DNA from: UBA7445 sp965657865
Lineage (GTDB): Bacteria; Verrucomicrobiota; Verrucomicrobiia; Opitutales; Coraliomargaritaceae
Direction of reading: 5' to 3'
Length of the DNA stretch: 64,000 nt
Assembly (NCBI GenBank): GCA_965657865.1
Contig: CBFHPQ010000001.1
Span: 76,791 to 140,790 of the forward strand
Part shown: piece after piece, positions 8,039 to 16,005 of the stretch
How the letters are laid out: each line of letters begins with the position of its first letter
How positions within the stretch are numbered: position 1 is the stretch's first letter
Program-made: the position numbers and the translations under genes
The notes under the pieces: model-generated
Databases searched by the model: none
Told to the model about the DNA's origin: nothing
Seen by the model: the letters and a program-made list of their open reading frames with translations, nothing else

Positions 8039-8926
8039 CTACGTTATTAAATTATCGGCTCTAAGACGTTCAATGAGTTGGAGTGCAATTTTTGAACGAT
8101 TGAGTAAATATAAATGCAGTCCGGGAGCGCCGTTAGTCAGCAATTCTTTGGCTTGGGAATGGAGCCAATTAAGTCCTACGGTTTCTACAGCGTGTGAGTC
8201 GTTGCCTGCATCAAGTAGTTGGTCCTTGAGTTGGCTTGGAAGCTGAGCGTCGCACATTTCACAGAAGCGTTTGACTTGTTCAAGTGAGGTGATTGTCAGA
8301 AGACCAGGAAGGACGGGTACTGTGATATCATTTGCTCGGCATCGTTCAACGAAGTTGAAGTAAACTTGGTTATCAAAAAAGAGTTGGGTGGTGATAAAAT
8401 TAGCGCCGGCGTCTACTTTGCGTTTGAGGTTTTGGAGGTCGGTTTTGAGGTCGGGTGCTTGTGGATGTTTTTCGGGGTAGCCTGCAACTGCAATTATCGC
8501 ATCTGGATGCTGTGCACGAATAAGTGCTACCAGTTCGTTCGCGTAAGCAAGCCCGTCAGGGTGAGGTTTAAAATCGGTAGCGTCTTGTGGTGGATCGCCT
8601 CGAAGCGCCATTATCTGTTTTAAACCAGCCGCTTTAAATTCGTTTATAATGGATTTTAGCTCGGCTTTGGAGTGCCCAACGCAGGTTAAGTGGGGCATGA
8701 TAGTGTACCCTAAGTCCTCTTGTAAACGCTTGGCATACTGGAGAGTGCGACTGCGTGTACTTCCGCCGGCACCGTAGGTCACTGATGCAAAATCTGGATG
8801 GATTGCGCATAATGCTTTTGCCTCTTGCATGAGCTTGTCGGCCGCTTGCTCAGATTTTGGCGGAAAAAACTCGACTGATATACACGGCTTAGCACCGTTT
8901 AAATCAAACTGTGTGGAAGATAGCAT
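8039..8926 (-). CDS. metF: 5,10-methylenetetrahydrofolate reductase
   Basis: Flavoenzyme that reduces methylene-THF to methyl-THF for methionine synthesis. The 295 residues match the family. Landmarks are ISVEFFPPKSE (about 16-26, with the catalytic Glu), FASVTYGAGGSTRSRT (about 46-61), HLTCVGHS, and LRGDPPQD near 112. The C-terminus ends ADNLIT, and its last Thr codon and TAG stop lie inside a tRNA-Arg fragment at the end of the tandem array. A palindrome sits four bases upstream of the ATG. lpxI lies 58 bp upstream on the same strand, so metF may be last in a leuS-fecR-like-lpxI-metF run or have its own regulated promoter. Confidence 0.95.
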   Translation of the reverse strand: MLSSTQFDLNGAKPCISVEFFPPKSEQAADKLMQEAKALCAIHPDFASVTYGAGGSTRSRTLQYAKRLQEDLGYTIMPHLTCVGHSKAELKSIINEFKAAGLKQIMALRGDPPQDATDFKPHPDGLAYANELVALIRAQHPDAIIAVAGYPEKHPQAPDLKTDLQNLKRKVDAGANFITTQLFFDNQVYFNFVERCRANDITVPVLPGLLTITSLEQVKRFCEMCDAQLPSQLKDQLLDAGNDSHAVETVGLNWLHSQAKELLTNGAPGLHLYLLNRSKIALQLIERLRADNLIT

Positions 8927-8930
8927 TTAA

Positions 8931-8960
8931 CGCATCAAGATATAATGATATGTTGATACG
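8931..8960 (-). promoter_or_regulatory. Imperfect 30-bp palindrome at the metF start, candidate operator
   Basis: CGCATCAAG...GTTGATACG: 24 of 30 positions agree with the reverse complement, and the core ATCAA-N-ATAT...ATAT-N-TTGAT spans 8934-8957. It begins four bases upstream of the metF ATG, so a protein bound there would block transcription or initiation. Regulation of metF by methionine or SAH-sensing repressors is common, but I cannot assign this site to a named regulator. Confidence 0.45.
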
Positions 8961-8984
8961 TAAAGCTTAAAATAGAATCTTATT

Positions 8985-9836
8985 TTACTCAAAGCCGAAA
9001 AGGGAAATAGCTTTTTTCTGCGCTTCTTCAAGTATCTCGGATTTATTAAGAATAATTACGCCGTTGGTTTGCAGGGCTGCGGTTTGTATGCCTGCTTCGA
9101 GCATCACTTCGAGGGTTCGCTTCCCGAATACTGGAACATCAAATCGAAAATCTTGTTCTTTTTTCACGGTTTTAACAAAGATGAGTCCGTCGGTTTTAAA
9201 ACTCCCAGCGCGTTTGAGCATAGGGTCGGTTCCTTCATACGCTTCGACTGCTAACACAGTCCCTTTGCGGACGACACATCCCTGGCCGATGTCCAGCTCA
9301 GTAATTCCCTTTGCAATCTTAATCCCATGTTCGAGGTAGTCAGGATCGACTGCATTGTTAATCGAGGTCATTTGTCCAGTGGTCGCGAGCTGATCTTCAA
9401 GTCCCACTCGAGCGTCGAGCATTTTGATTCCAAGTGCTTCAATTTCGTCTGCAATCTTTCCAAAGATGGTTTCGGCATTTTTGACCTTAAGGCTATTGAG
9501 CATCGCCAATGCTTTGAGGTCTGGATGGAGCCCGTGGAAGAGTCGTTTTGGAGTCACTTGACCTGCCATTAAAGCATATCCACAATCAAGTTTTTGAAGT
9601 GATTTTAAAAGCTTGCCGAGTTGACCGACCTTAATACTGGCGCGTTCCTTTTGGGGAAATGATTCGACAAAGTCAGGGTCTGTTTCGCCTTCAAAGGAAA
9701 TTAAATGTACACGGTGGCCTAGAGCTTTAAGTCGCGTGGCAGTAATTATCGGATAGTCACCTTTCCCTGCAATTAGGCCAATAGGGCGATCCTTAAAATC
9801 TTCAGGTAAGAAAGTTGAGCTTGTGTTGGAGTTCAT
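8985..9836 (-). CDS. lpxI: LpxI-type UDP-2,3-diacylglucosamine pyrophosphatase
   Basis: Hydrolyses UDP-2,3-diacylglucosamine to lipid X and UMP in lipid A synthesis, the LpxH-independent route. The 283 residues fit the family (DUF1009). Visible features are the N-terminal IGLIAGKGDYPII nucleotide-binding segment (about 18-30), MAGQVTPKRLF near 90-100, and the C-terminal domain with DIGQGCVVRKGTVLAVEAYEGTD (about 194-216), typical of LpxI. Its start overlaps the end of the FecR-like gene by ATGA (9833-9836), so the two are probably translationally coupled. Presence of LpxI indicates a Gram-negative outer membrane. Confidence 0.88.
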   Translation of the reverse strand: MNSNTSSTFLPEDFKDRPIGLIAGKGDYPIITATRLKALGHRVHLISFEGETDPDFVESFPQKERASIKVGQLGKLLKSLQKLDCGYALMAGQVTPKRLFHGLHPDLKALAMLNSLKVKNAETIFGKIADEIEALGIKMLDARVGLEDQLATTGQMTSINNAVDPDYLEHGIKIAKGITELDIGQGCVVRKGTVLAVEAYEGTDPMLKRAGSFKTDGLIFVKTVKKEQDFRFDVPVFGKRTLEVMLEAGIQTAALQTNGVIILNKSEILEEAQKKAISLFGFE

Positions 9837-10633
9837 TCGATTGGCTTCTCTTTGTAACTATAATCTATAACAGACTCTTGATCATAAAAACTTTTATTTA
9901 GAACAATGATTGGGACGGGATTGGTGTCCTCTGCATCGAAGCGAAATAAGATGCGTTTTCTAGCATACAGAACTGAGTCCGCCAGTCGTTGGCTTTCAGT
10001 TTCAACTAAGTCGATAGTTTTTTCAGAGGCGATCACCTTAAGTTTTGCACTCTGTTCACTGATGCGAACACTTTGAGGGACTGCAATAAACTCACGACTT
10101 TTGTTATTTTTATAATAAAAAGTTGAGGTGCCGTCATACGCCGAGACGCGCACACCGTAATCATCAAGGGTTAAGACGCAGGTACTAGAAAATATTTTTA
10201 AGTCTCCGACGGGAGTGTGAACTATGAAATTTGACAACGGGGAGAGGTGGTCGCAACTGATCCCGATGGATCCTTTTTTTAAAAGGATTTCAAGGTTCGA
10301 AGTTGAAGGTTCATATTCAAATCCTTCTTTACTAGAGTCGAAGGGTTCTTGTTCAAAAGTTAAAATACTGGCTTCGGTCTGGTCGCTAAATCCCAATGAG
10401 ACTCCGTTTGCTAATACTACGATTAGTTTACCGTTTTTATCGGTCTGAATCCTTAACCCACTTGCATTAAAAGTATCGTGCAAGTTTAGTTTCTGCTTAA
10501 CTCCTGAATCGTTTGTGAGGGCCACTCCTTTTCTATAGCTAGATACAATACCGATGCCTGGGCGCATGGGTTCTGCGATTAAGGACAAAGCTGAAAGTCC
10601 TGTTATTAAAAGAAGACGAAATTGAAGCTGCAT
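9833..10633 (-). CDS. FecR-domain-like exported protein
   Basis: Secreted or periplasmic protein of 266 residues with a signal peptide (cleavage probably after residue 20, LSLIA-EP). The middle reads as a FecR-type beta helix: NLHDTFNASGLRIQTDKNGKLIVVLANGV, then LLKKGSIGI, then FIVHTPVGDLKIFSSTCVL. This is the usual pattern of FecR proteins (threshold, then a sequence retaining a charge, then HTP-x-G). No membrane anti-sigma N-terminus and no adjacent sigma factor are present, so a classical FecIR signalling role is unlikely. It lies 18 bp after leuS and overlaps lpxI. Confidence 0.65.
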   Translation of the reverse strand: MQLQFRLLLITGLSALSLIAEPMRPGIGIVSSYRKGVALTNDSGVKQKLNLHDTFNASGLRIQTDKNGKLIVVLANGVSLGFSDQTEASILTFEQEPFDSSKEGFEYEPSTSNLEILLKKGSIGISCDHLSPLSNFIVHTPVGDLKIFSSTCVLTLDDYGVRVSAYDGTSTFYYKNNKSREFIAVPQSVRISEQSAKLKVIASEKTIDLVETESQRLADSVLYARKRILFRFDAEDTNPVPIIVLNKSFYDQESVIDYSYKEKPIE

Positions 10634-10651
10634 GCGATCAGGTGGTTTGCA

Positions 10652-13225
10652 TTACTTTACGACTAAGTTCACGATCTTGCCAGGCACGTAAATCTCTCTG
10701 ATTAAAGTTTTTCCCTCTAGGTGAGTTGCCAGCTTGGGGTTTGATTTGGCGGCCTCAATAGCGGCCTCCTTTTCAACGTCGGCTGGTAGATTCGCGTCAC
10801 CACGATATTTTCCATTGACTTGAAATACGATTTTAACGGTGTCTTGGACTAGCTTAGAGGGGTCAAACTCTGGCCATCCAGCAGTTGCTATACTGTCTTC
10901 ATTTCCGAGTGTAGCCCACAATTCTTCGCAAATGTGAGGGGCAAGCGGGGCCAATAGTTTTAAGAATGATTCCGCAACCTCTCGCGGCAATGAATCTGCC
11001 TTTGCGAGTTGATTGAGACAAATCATCATTTGTGAAATTGCAGTATTGAAACCAAGCGCCTCATAATCTTCGGTCACTTTTTGAATGGTGGCATGCAGAA
11101 CGCGTTCGGTTTCGGCGTCGATTTTTCCATCTTCATGAATGCGGAGTGATCCTGTATCATCGATGAGGAGTCGCCAAGTTTTACGCAAGAAACGCGCAAT
11201 CCCTTCAATGCCTTTTGTATTCCATGGTTTCATCGCTTCAAGCGGTCCAAGAAACATGAGGTAAAGTCTAAGGGTATCGGAGCCATATTCTTCGATTATG
11301 GTTTCGGGGTTGACGACGTTGCCGCGACTCTTGGACATTTTTTCGCCATCTTCGCCTAAGATAATTCCTTGGTGGAAAAGCTTTTTAAAGGGCTCGGGAT
11401 CGCTGACAACGTTGAGGTCGTAAAGGACATGGTGCCAGAATCGAGCGTATAAAAGGTGTAAGACTGCGTGCTCGGCTCCGCCGATGTAGAGGTCTGGAGT
11501 GCCCCAATAGTTTTCTTTTTTGGGATCGATGAGGGCGGTTGTATTTTTAGGATCGACGTATCGAAGATAGTACCAGCACGAGCCCGCCCATTGAGGCATG
11601 GTGTTTGTTTCACGAGAGGCTTCAATCGCACCCTCAAAATCAGGATCCACTAAAGCGCCTGTCTTGGGGTCTAGATATACTTGTAACCAATCCTCTGCTT
11701 TGGAGAGCGGACTTTGTCCATCTGGTGAGGGAGTATAGCTTTCGACCTCTGGCAATTGGAGCGGTAATTGGGCTTCGGGCAAAACTAATGCAAACTTTTC
11801 AATGCCTTCAATTTTGCAACGCACGGGTTCTCCGTTTGGTTTTAGACTTGCATCAGCCAACGTGTAATCGGCTTCACTCACCCAAATAATGGGAAAGGGT
11901 TCGCCCCAGTAACGTTGTCTCGAAAAGAGCCAGTCGCGGAGCTTGTAATTGATGCTGGCTTCACCGCATCCATCTTGAGTGAGCTGCTCAATGACGGTTT
12001 GAATGGCATCCTTTGAATGCATGCCATCGAGCGATCCTGATTGCATGAGCGCACCTTCGCCGGTGTAGGCTTCGAGCAAGTTACCTTCGGCGTCTTTTTC
12101 CGCGCTTCCGTCGTCTGCGATCACTTGAATGATCTCAAGCTCAAAGGCTTTGGCGAATTCAAAATCGCGGGTGTCGTGTGCTGGGACCGCCATGATTGCG
12201 CCTGTGCCGTAAGTCATTAAAACGTAGTCCGCAACCCAGATGGGTATTGTTTGTCCATTGATGGGATTAATCGCATAGGCACCTGTCCAAACCCCAGATT
12301 TTTCTTTGCTGAGTTCCGCGCGCTCAAGGTCTGACTTACGCTTTGCTTTTTCTTGATAGCTTGAAACCGCTGCCGCTTGCTCGGGAGTTGTAATTTCGGA
12401 AGCAAGGGGATGCTCGGGGGCGATGACCATATAGGTTGCGCCGTGAAGGGTATCGGGACGGGTCGTAAAAACCGTTAAGTCGGAGGCGTGACCTTCGACT
12501 TTAAAAGTGATTTCTGCGCCTTGTGAGCGTCCGATCCAGTTAGCTTGAAGACGTTTTGTAGAATCGGGCCAGTCCAAATCTTTCAGGCCGTCGATTAAGC
12601 GTTCGGCATACTGAGTGATACGCAGCACCCATTGACGGATAGGGCGACGTTCAACAGGGAAATCTCCACGCTCCGAGCGCGGACCGTCAGGGGTGTTGTT
12701 GACTTCTTCGTTAGCGAGGACCGTACCGAGATCAGGGCAAAACCAAACTGGTTTTTCGTCTACGTAAGCGAGTCCTTTTTTGAATAGCTGCGAGAAAATC
12801 CATTGCGTCCATTTGTAATAGTCGGGGTCGGTTGTATTCACTTCGCGTTCCCAGTCGTAAGTGAAACCAAGTTGGGTTAATTGTTCAGCGAAACGTTTAA
12901 CATTTGCGGCGGTGGTCACGCTTGGGTGCTGACCTGTTTTGATGGCGTACTGTTCTGTGGGGAGTCCAAAGGCGTCCCAACCCATAGGGTGGAGCACGTT
13001 GAACCCCTGCGCCTTTTTGTAGCGTTTGAGTGCATCGCTCGCGGTATAGCCTTCGGGATGTCCGATATGTAAACCTGCGCCTGAGGGGTAGGGAAACATG
13101 TCTAAGACGTAGAAAGTGGGTGCGTCCGCAAAATCAATTGCTTTGTAGGTCTGGTTTGTTTCCCAGTAGCCTTGCCACTTGGGTTCAATTTCAGAGAAAT
13201 TATATTGGTTGCTGTAAGTAGCCAT
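10652..13225 (-). CDS. leuS: Leucyl-tRNA synthetase
   Basis: Class I synthetase charging tRNA-Leu, with an editing (CP1) domain. At 857 residues it is full length. The HIGH signature is HIGH at residues 53-56 in GAGLHIGHPEGYTASD, and the KMSKS loop is at about 628-632. The CP1 editing domain has the T-rich FTTRPDTLHGATYMV and the GTGAIMAVPAHDTRDFEFA segment. The C-terminal anticodon-binding domain ends IYVPGKIVNLVVK. It leads a minus-strand run followed by the FecR-like gene and lpxI. Confidence 0.97.
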   Translation of the reverse strand: MATYSNQYNFSEIEPKWQGYWETNQTYKAIDFADAPTFYVLDMFPYPSGAGLHIGHPEGYTASDALKRYKKAQGFNVLHPMGWDAFGLPTEQYAIKTGQHPSVTTAANVKRFAEQLTQLGFTYDWEREVNTTDPDYYKWTQWIFSQLFKKGLAYVDEKPVWFCPDLGTVLANEEVNNTPDGPRSERGDFPVERRPIRQWVLRITQYAERLIDGLKDLDWPDSTKRLQANWIGRSQGAEITFKVEGHASDLTVFTTRPDTLHGATYMVIAPEHPLASEITTPEQAAAVSSYQEKAKRKSDLERAELSKEKSGVWTGAYAINPINGQTIPIWVADYVLMTYGTGAIMAVPAHDTRDFEFAKAFELEIIQVIADDGSAEKDAEGNLLEAYTGEGALMQSGSLDGMHSKDAIQTVIEQLTQDGCGEASINYKLRDWLFSRQRYWGEPFPIIWVSEADYTLADASLKPNGEPVRCKIEGIEKFALVLPEAQLPLQLPEVESYTPSPDGQSPLSKAEDWLQVYLDPKTGALVDPDFEGAIEASRETNTMPQWAGSCWYYLRYVDPKNTTALIDPKKENYWGTPDLYIGGAEHAVLHLLYARFWHHVLYDLNVVSDPEPFKKLFHQGIILGEDGEKMSKSRGNVVNPETIIEEYGSDTLRLYLMFLGPLEAMKPWNTKGIEGIARFLRKTWRLLIDDTGSLRIHEDGKIDAETERVLHATIQKVTEDYEALGFNTAISQMMICLNQLAKADSLPREVAESFLKLLAPLAPHICEELWATLGNEDSIATAGWPEFDPSKLVQDTVKIVFQVNGKYRGDANLPADVEKEAAIEAAKSNPKLATHLEGKTLIREIYVPGKIVNLVVK

Positions 13226-13350
13226 GATTTGAATGGATAAATAAGATCAATCCGAGTGCACGCGTCAACTGAACATAATCGAGCCTGATTTCTTTTAAGG
13301 AAAGCTTTAGGTTTGAATTCTGCGATTCTTTGAGGTTTATATGCTGTGTG

Positions 13351-13893
13351 ATGATTCGTCTGATTATTCTATTTTTTGTGCTTGGTTTTCCAATTCTCCA
13401 AGCTCAAGAGCGTAGCTCAAGCCCGCTCGATATGGCAGGGCGTACAGCGAGTGCGAGTGAATCGCAGCGTATTACAAAAAATAAAATTTCGCCCGACCGA
13501 AAATCAGCCCTCACAGAAAAAACTTTTCCCATAGATGCTTGGACAAAGCATTTCAGTAGTCTCGGTGGCAAACGTGCTCAAATCGAAATGAGCAGTAAGG
13601 ATCCAAAGACTGTTTCGTTTGAATTGATAACTCCAGAGATCAAAGCGCAACCGACCTCCCGAATGAATGATAAAACTGCACGCTTCCGTAAGGCGAGTCG
13701 CGTGCAAACTACAGATTCCGCTCGAATTGCTGAGGAACGGCAGGTGTTTTCAATGCAATTGCAAAACGCCACACTTTTCAGGGAGCTAGGTAAGCATTTA
13801 AGTTTACGCGATATCAATCGCTTTCAATTTCGTCAAAATCGTGACTCTGGTTCAATACCCACGCAAAAGGCGGGCGCGGGTGTCAGTAAGTAG
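13351..13893 (+). CDS. Hypothetical exported protein
   Basis: I do not recognise this protein. From ATG 13351 it is 180 residues with a clear signal peptide (MIRLIILFFVLGFPILQAQ, cleavage after about residue 18). The rest is polar, basic and low in aromatic residues, with no transmembrane segment or Cys pair and a predicted helical region near EERQVFSMQLQNATLFRELGKHLSLRDINRF. The frame also opens at TTG 13330 and GTG 13348. It is divergent from leuS, 76 bp upstream of the antiporter gene and on the same strand. Confidence 0.6.
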   Translation: MIRLIILFFVLGFPILQAQERSSSPLDMAGRTASASESQRITKNKISPDRKSALTEKTFPIDAWTKHFSSLGGKRAQIEMSSKDPKTVSFELITPEIKAQPTSRMNDKTARFRKASRVQTTDSARIAEERQVFSMQLQNATLFRELGKHLSLRDINRFQFRQNRDSGSIPTQKAGAGVSK

Positions 13894-13969
13894 AGTTAAA
13901 AGTTTATTTGAAGGCAGCTTTCTTTTTTCTTTTAAGTTCTCTCAAAGCCTCTAAAACGGAAGCACATTT

Positions 13970-15538
13970 ATGTTAAAACGTTTTTCATTACTACTTCTTG
14001 GACTCGCATCCTTTTTCACTTCACAGCTTCAAGGGGCGGGCAGTTCGGATCACGACGGCACTGCTTTGCCAAGAGCATTGGAAGAGTACGGCGAAATTGA
14101 AGCCTCTTACGCTGAATCGAAGGGCGTCGCTGTCGATGACTTGAGTTTGATGCAACGTTTAAGCGCGCGCGCGGCGGCTGACCCCATCAATTCGATTGCG
14201 ACCTTGATTTTCTTTCTCGCTATCATTCATACCTTTGCCGCAGGGCCAATCATGCAACGGGCGCATCGCGAGGAACATTTACATGCACAACGAGTTCAGG
14301 ATGATAAGCGTCGATTTCATGGTGGTAAAGCGCCTGTTAGTTTTAAGGCAACGGCGTTGCATTTTTTTGGTGAAGTTGAAGCAATCTTTGGGATCTGGGT
14401 ACTGCCATTATTAGTAACAATCACTATCTTTCATGGATGGCATGGCGCGACTGATTACATCGATTCGCGTAATTTTACTGAACCTTTATTTGTGGTAGTG
14501 ATCATGGCGATTGCAGCCTCGCGTCCAGTAGTTGTGTTTGCTGAAGGCGCTTTGCGGTCGGTGGCAAATTTAGGAAATCAATCGCCTGCCGCATGGTGGT
14601 TATCGATTCTCGTGATTGCGCCATTGCTGGGGTCTTTCATTACCGAGCCTGCCGCGATGACGATTTCTGCCTTACTTTTAGGGCAACAATTTTATCGTTA
14701 CGATCCAACTCCGACTTTCAAATACGCAACACTCGGACTCCTCTTTGTGAACGTTTCTGTAGGCGGTACGCTTACGCACTTTGCGGCACCGCCAGTCTTG
14801 ATGGTCGCGGGTAAATGGGATTGGAATATGCCTTACATGTTTACCAATTTCGGTTGGCGCGCAGCGCTGGGCATCGTGATCGTGACCGCAATTTATTTCT
14901 TTGTCTTCAGGAAGAATTTTGCAGGCCTTAAAACAAAGGCCGAGGCCGCTAAAGCGAATGCAGTTGATGAAGTAGTCGAGCCCGTTCCGTCCTGGATTAT
15001 CGGAATTCATCTCTCGTTTTTAGCCTGGACTGTTTTCACGCTCCATCATCCGTCCCTTTTTATTGGTGGATTCCTAATCTTCGTTGCTTTCAATCTAGCG
15101 ACTGTACATCACCAATATTCAATCAGCTTAAAGGGTCCAATTCTGGTGGGGTTTTTCTTGGCTGGGTTAGTGACGCACGGTGGCATGCAAGGTTGGTGGA
15201 TTGCGCCGGTTCTGTCTTCACTCGGAGAAGTGCCACTCTTTATTGGGGCAACAGTTTTGACTGCGTTCAATGACAACGCTGCAATTACATTCTTAGCAGC
15301 GCAGGTGCCTGCCTTTGCTAACGGAGTCGATGGCGCAGGTGCGTTACAATATGCTGTTGTTGCAGGTGCGGTTACGGGTGGCGGTCTAACCGTGATTGCC
15401 AACGCACCCAACCCAGCAGGTCAAAATATTCTCAATAAACATTTTGCAGGTGGAATTTCACCCTTGAAGCTTTTGCTTGGAGCGCTGATTCCAACGATCG
15501 TAATGGCAATAATGTTTATGTGTGTGCCCAGCTTCTAA
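13970..15538 (+). CDS. Putative Na+/H+ antiporter (PF07399-like)
   Basis: Integral inner-membrane protein of 522 residues with an N-terminal signal-like segment and about ten or more hydrophobic helices. The conserved central segment is SFITEPAAMTISALLLG, followed by HFAAPPVLMVAGKW and, near the C-terminus, ATVLTAFNDNAAITFLA and NAPNPAGQNIL. Duplicated E-P and D-N motifs in opposed broken helices are typical of ion-transporter-fold antiporters. This matches the family annotated as putative Na+/H+ antiporter; the actual ions are inferred from family only. It is followed convergently by the DCC-family gene. Confidence 0.75.
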   Translation: MLKRFSLLLLGLASFFTSQLQGAGSSDHDGTALPRALEEYGEIEASYAESKGVAVDDLSLMQRLSARAAADPINSIATLIFFLAIIHTFAAGPIMQRAHREEHLHAQRVQDDKRRFHGGKAPVSFKATALHFFGEVEAIFGIWVLPLLVTITIFHGWHGATDYIDSRNFTEPLFVVVIMAIAASRPVVVFAEGALRSVANLGNQSPAAWWLSILVIAPLLGSFITEPAAMTISALLLGQQFYRYDPTPTFKYATLGLLFVNVSVGGTLTHFAAPPVLMVAGKWDWNMPYMFTNFGWRAALGIVIVTAIYFFVFRKNFAGLKTKAEAAKANAVDEVVEPVPSWIIGIHLSFLAWTVFTLHHPSLFIGGFLIFVAFNLATVHHQYSISLKGPILVGFFLAGLVTHGGMQGWWIAPVLSSLGEVPLFIGATVLTAFNDNAAITFLAAQVPAFANGVDGAGALQYAVVAGAVTGGGLTVIANAPNPAGQNILNKHFAGGISPLKLLLGALIPTIVMAIMFMCVPSF

Positions 15539-15550
15539 AAAAGCATCGCT

Positions 15551-15901
15551 TTATTTCAACTCGCAGCGATTGCGGTTCTTTGCGACCCAATTGTAAGCTA
15601 GATCGCGCAGAGGTTTTGGAATCCAAAGCGCGATCGTTGCGAATACTGCAATCGGATGCTGCGTCGCTATGAGGGCCTTGCAAACTGCATCGGATCGCAA
15701 ATAAAGCCGCGCGGGTGCTTCATTGGTTTCAAAGACCGCCGTGTCGAGCGATTCGATTAGTTCCTTTGGGAGTTGCGCTTTAGCCTGCGCGCCCTGAAGC
15801 GGTTCAAATTTTAATTGCTGGGTACGATCGAAAGACCGTAGACGTTCAATGGATGCGCTACAGAATCCGCAGGATGCGTCGTAGTAAAAAGTACCTTTCA
15901 T
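15551..15901 (-). CDS. DCC-family thiol-disulfide oxidoreductase-like protein (DUF393)
   Basis: Small protein of 116 residues. The N-terminal FYYDASCGFCSASIERL contains the DxxCGFC motif that names the DCC family, with Cys11 and Cys14 as the putative redox pair. A mid-region LYLRSDAVCKAL and C-terminal PKPLRDLAYNWVAKNRNR also match the family. The partner is unknown and the function in the family is largely undefined. It is convergent with the antiporter gene (12 bp between stops) and divergent from uvrB. Confidence 0.85.
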   Translation of the reverse strand: MKGTFYYDASCGFCSASIERLRSFDRTQQLKFEPLQGAQAKAQLPKELIESLDTAVFETNEAPARLYLRSDAVCKALIATQHPIAVFATIALWIPKPLRDLAYNWVAKNRNRCELK

Positions 15902-16005
15902 AGCTAATGAGAAAATCTAGCTCATTTTTATCGAATGTCGATGATTGGGGTCATTTTAACGACTTCCGCTTGCAGATTCATCTCGAGTAGGCTCAATTAC
16001 TTTTA

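Noticed and set aside
7733..8043. CRISPR array
   Set aside because: Only 2-3 repeats with 158-bp period and nearly identical spacers, not unique; derived from tRNA-Arg.
7968..8246. 92-residue open frame on the plus strand across the repeat and metF
   Set aside because: It is built from the tandem repeat and antisense metF; no plausible protein features.
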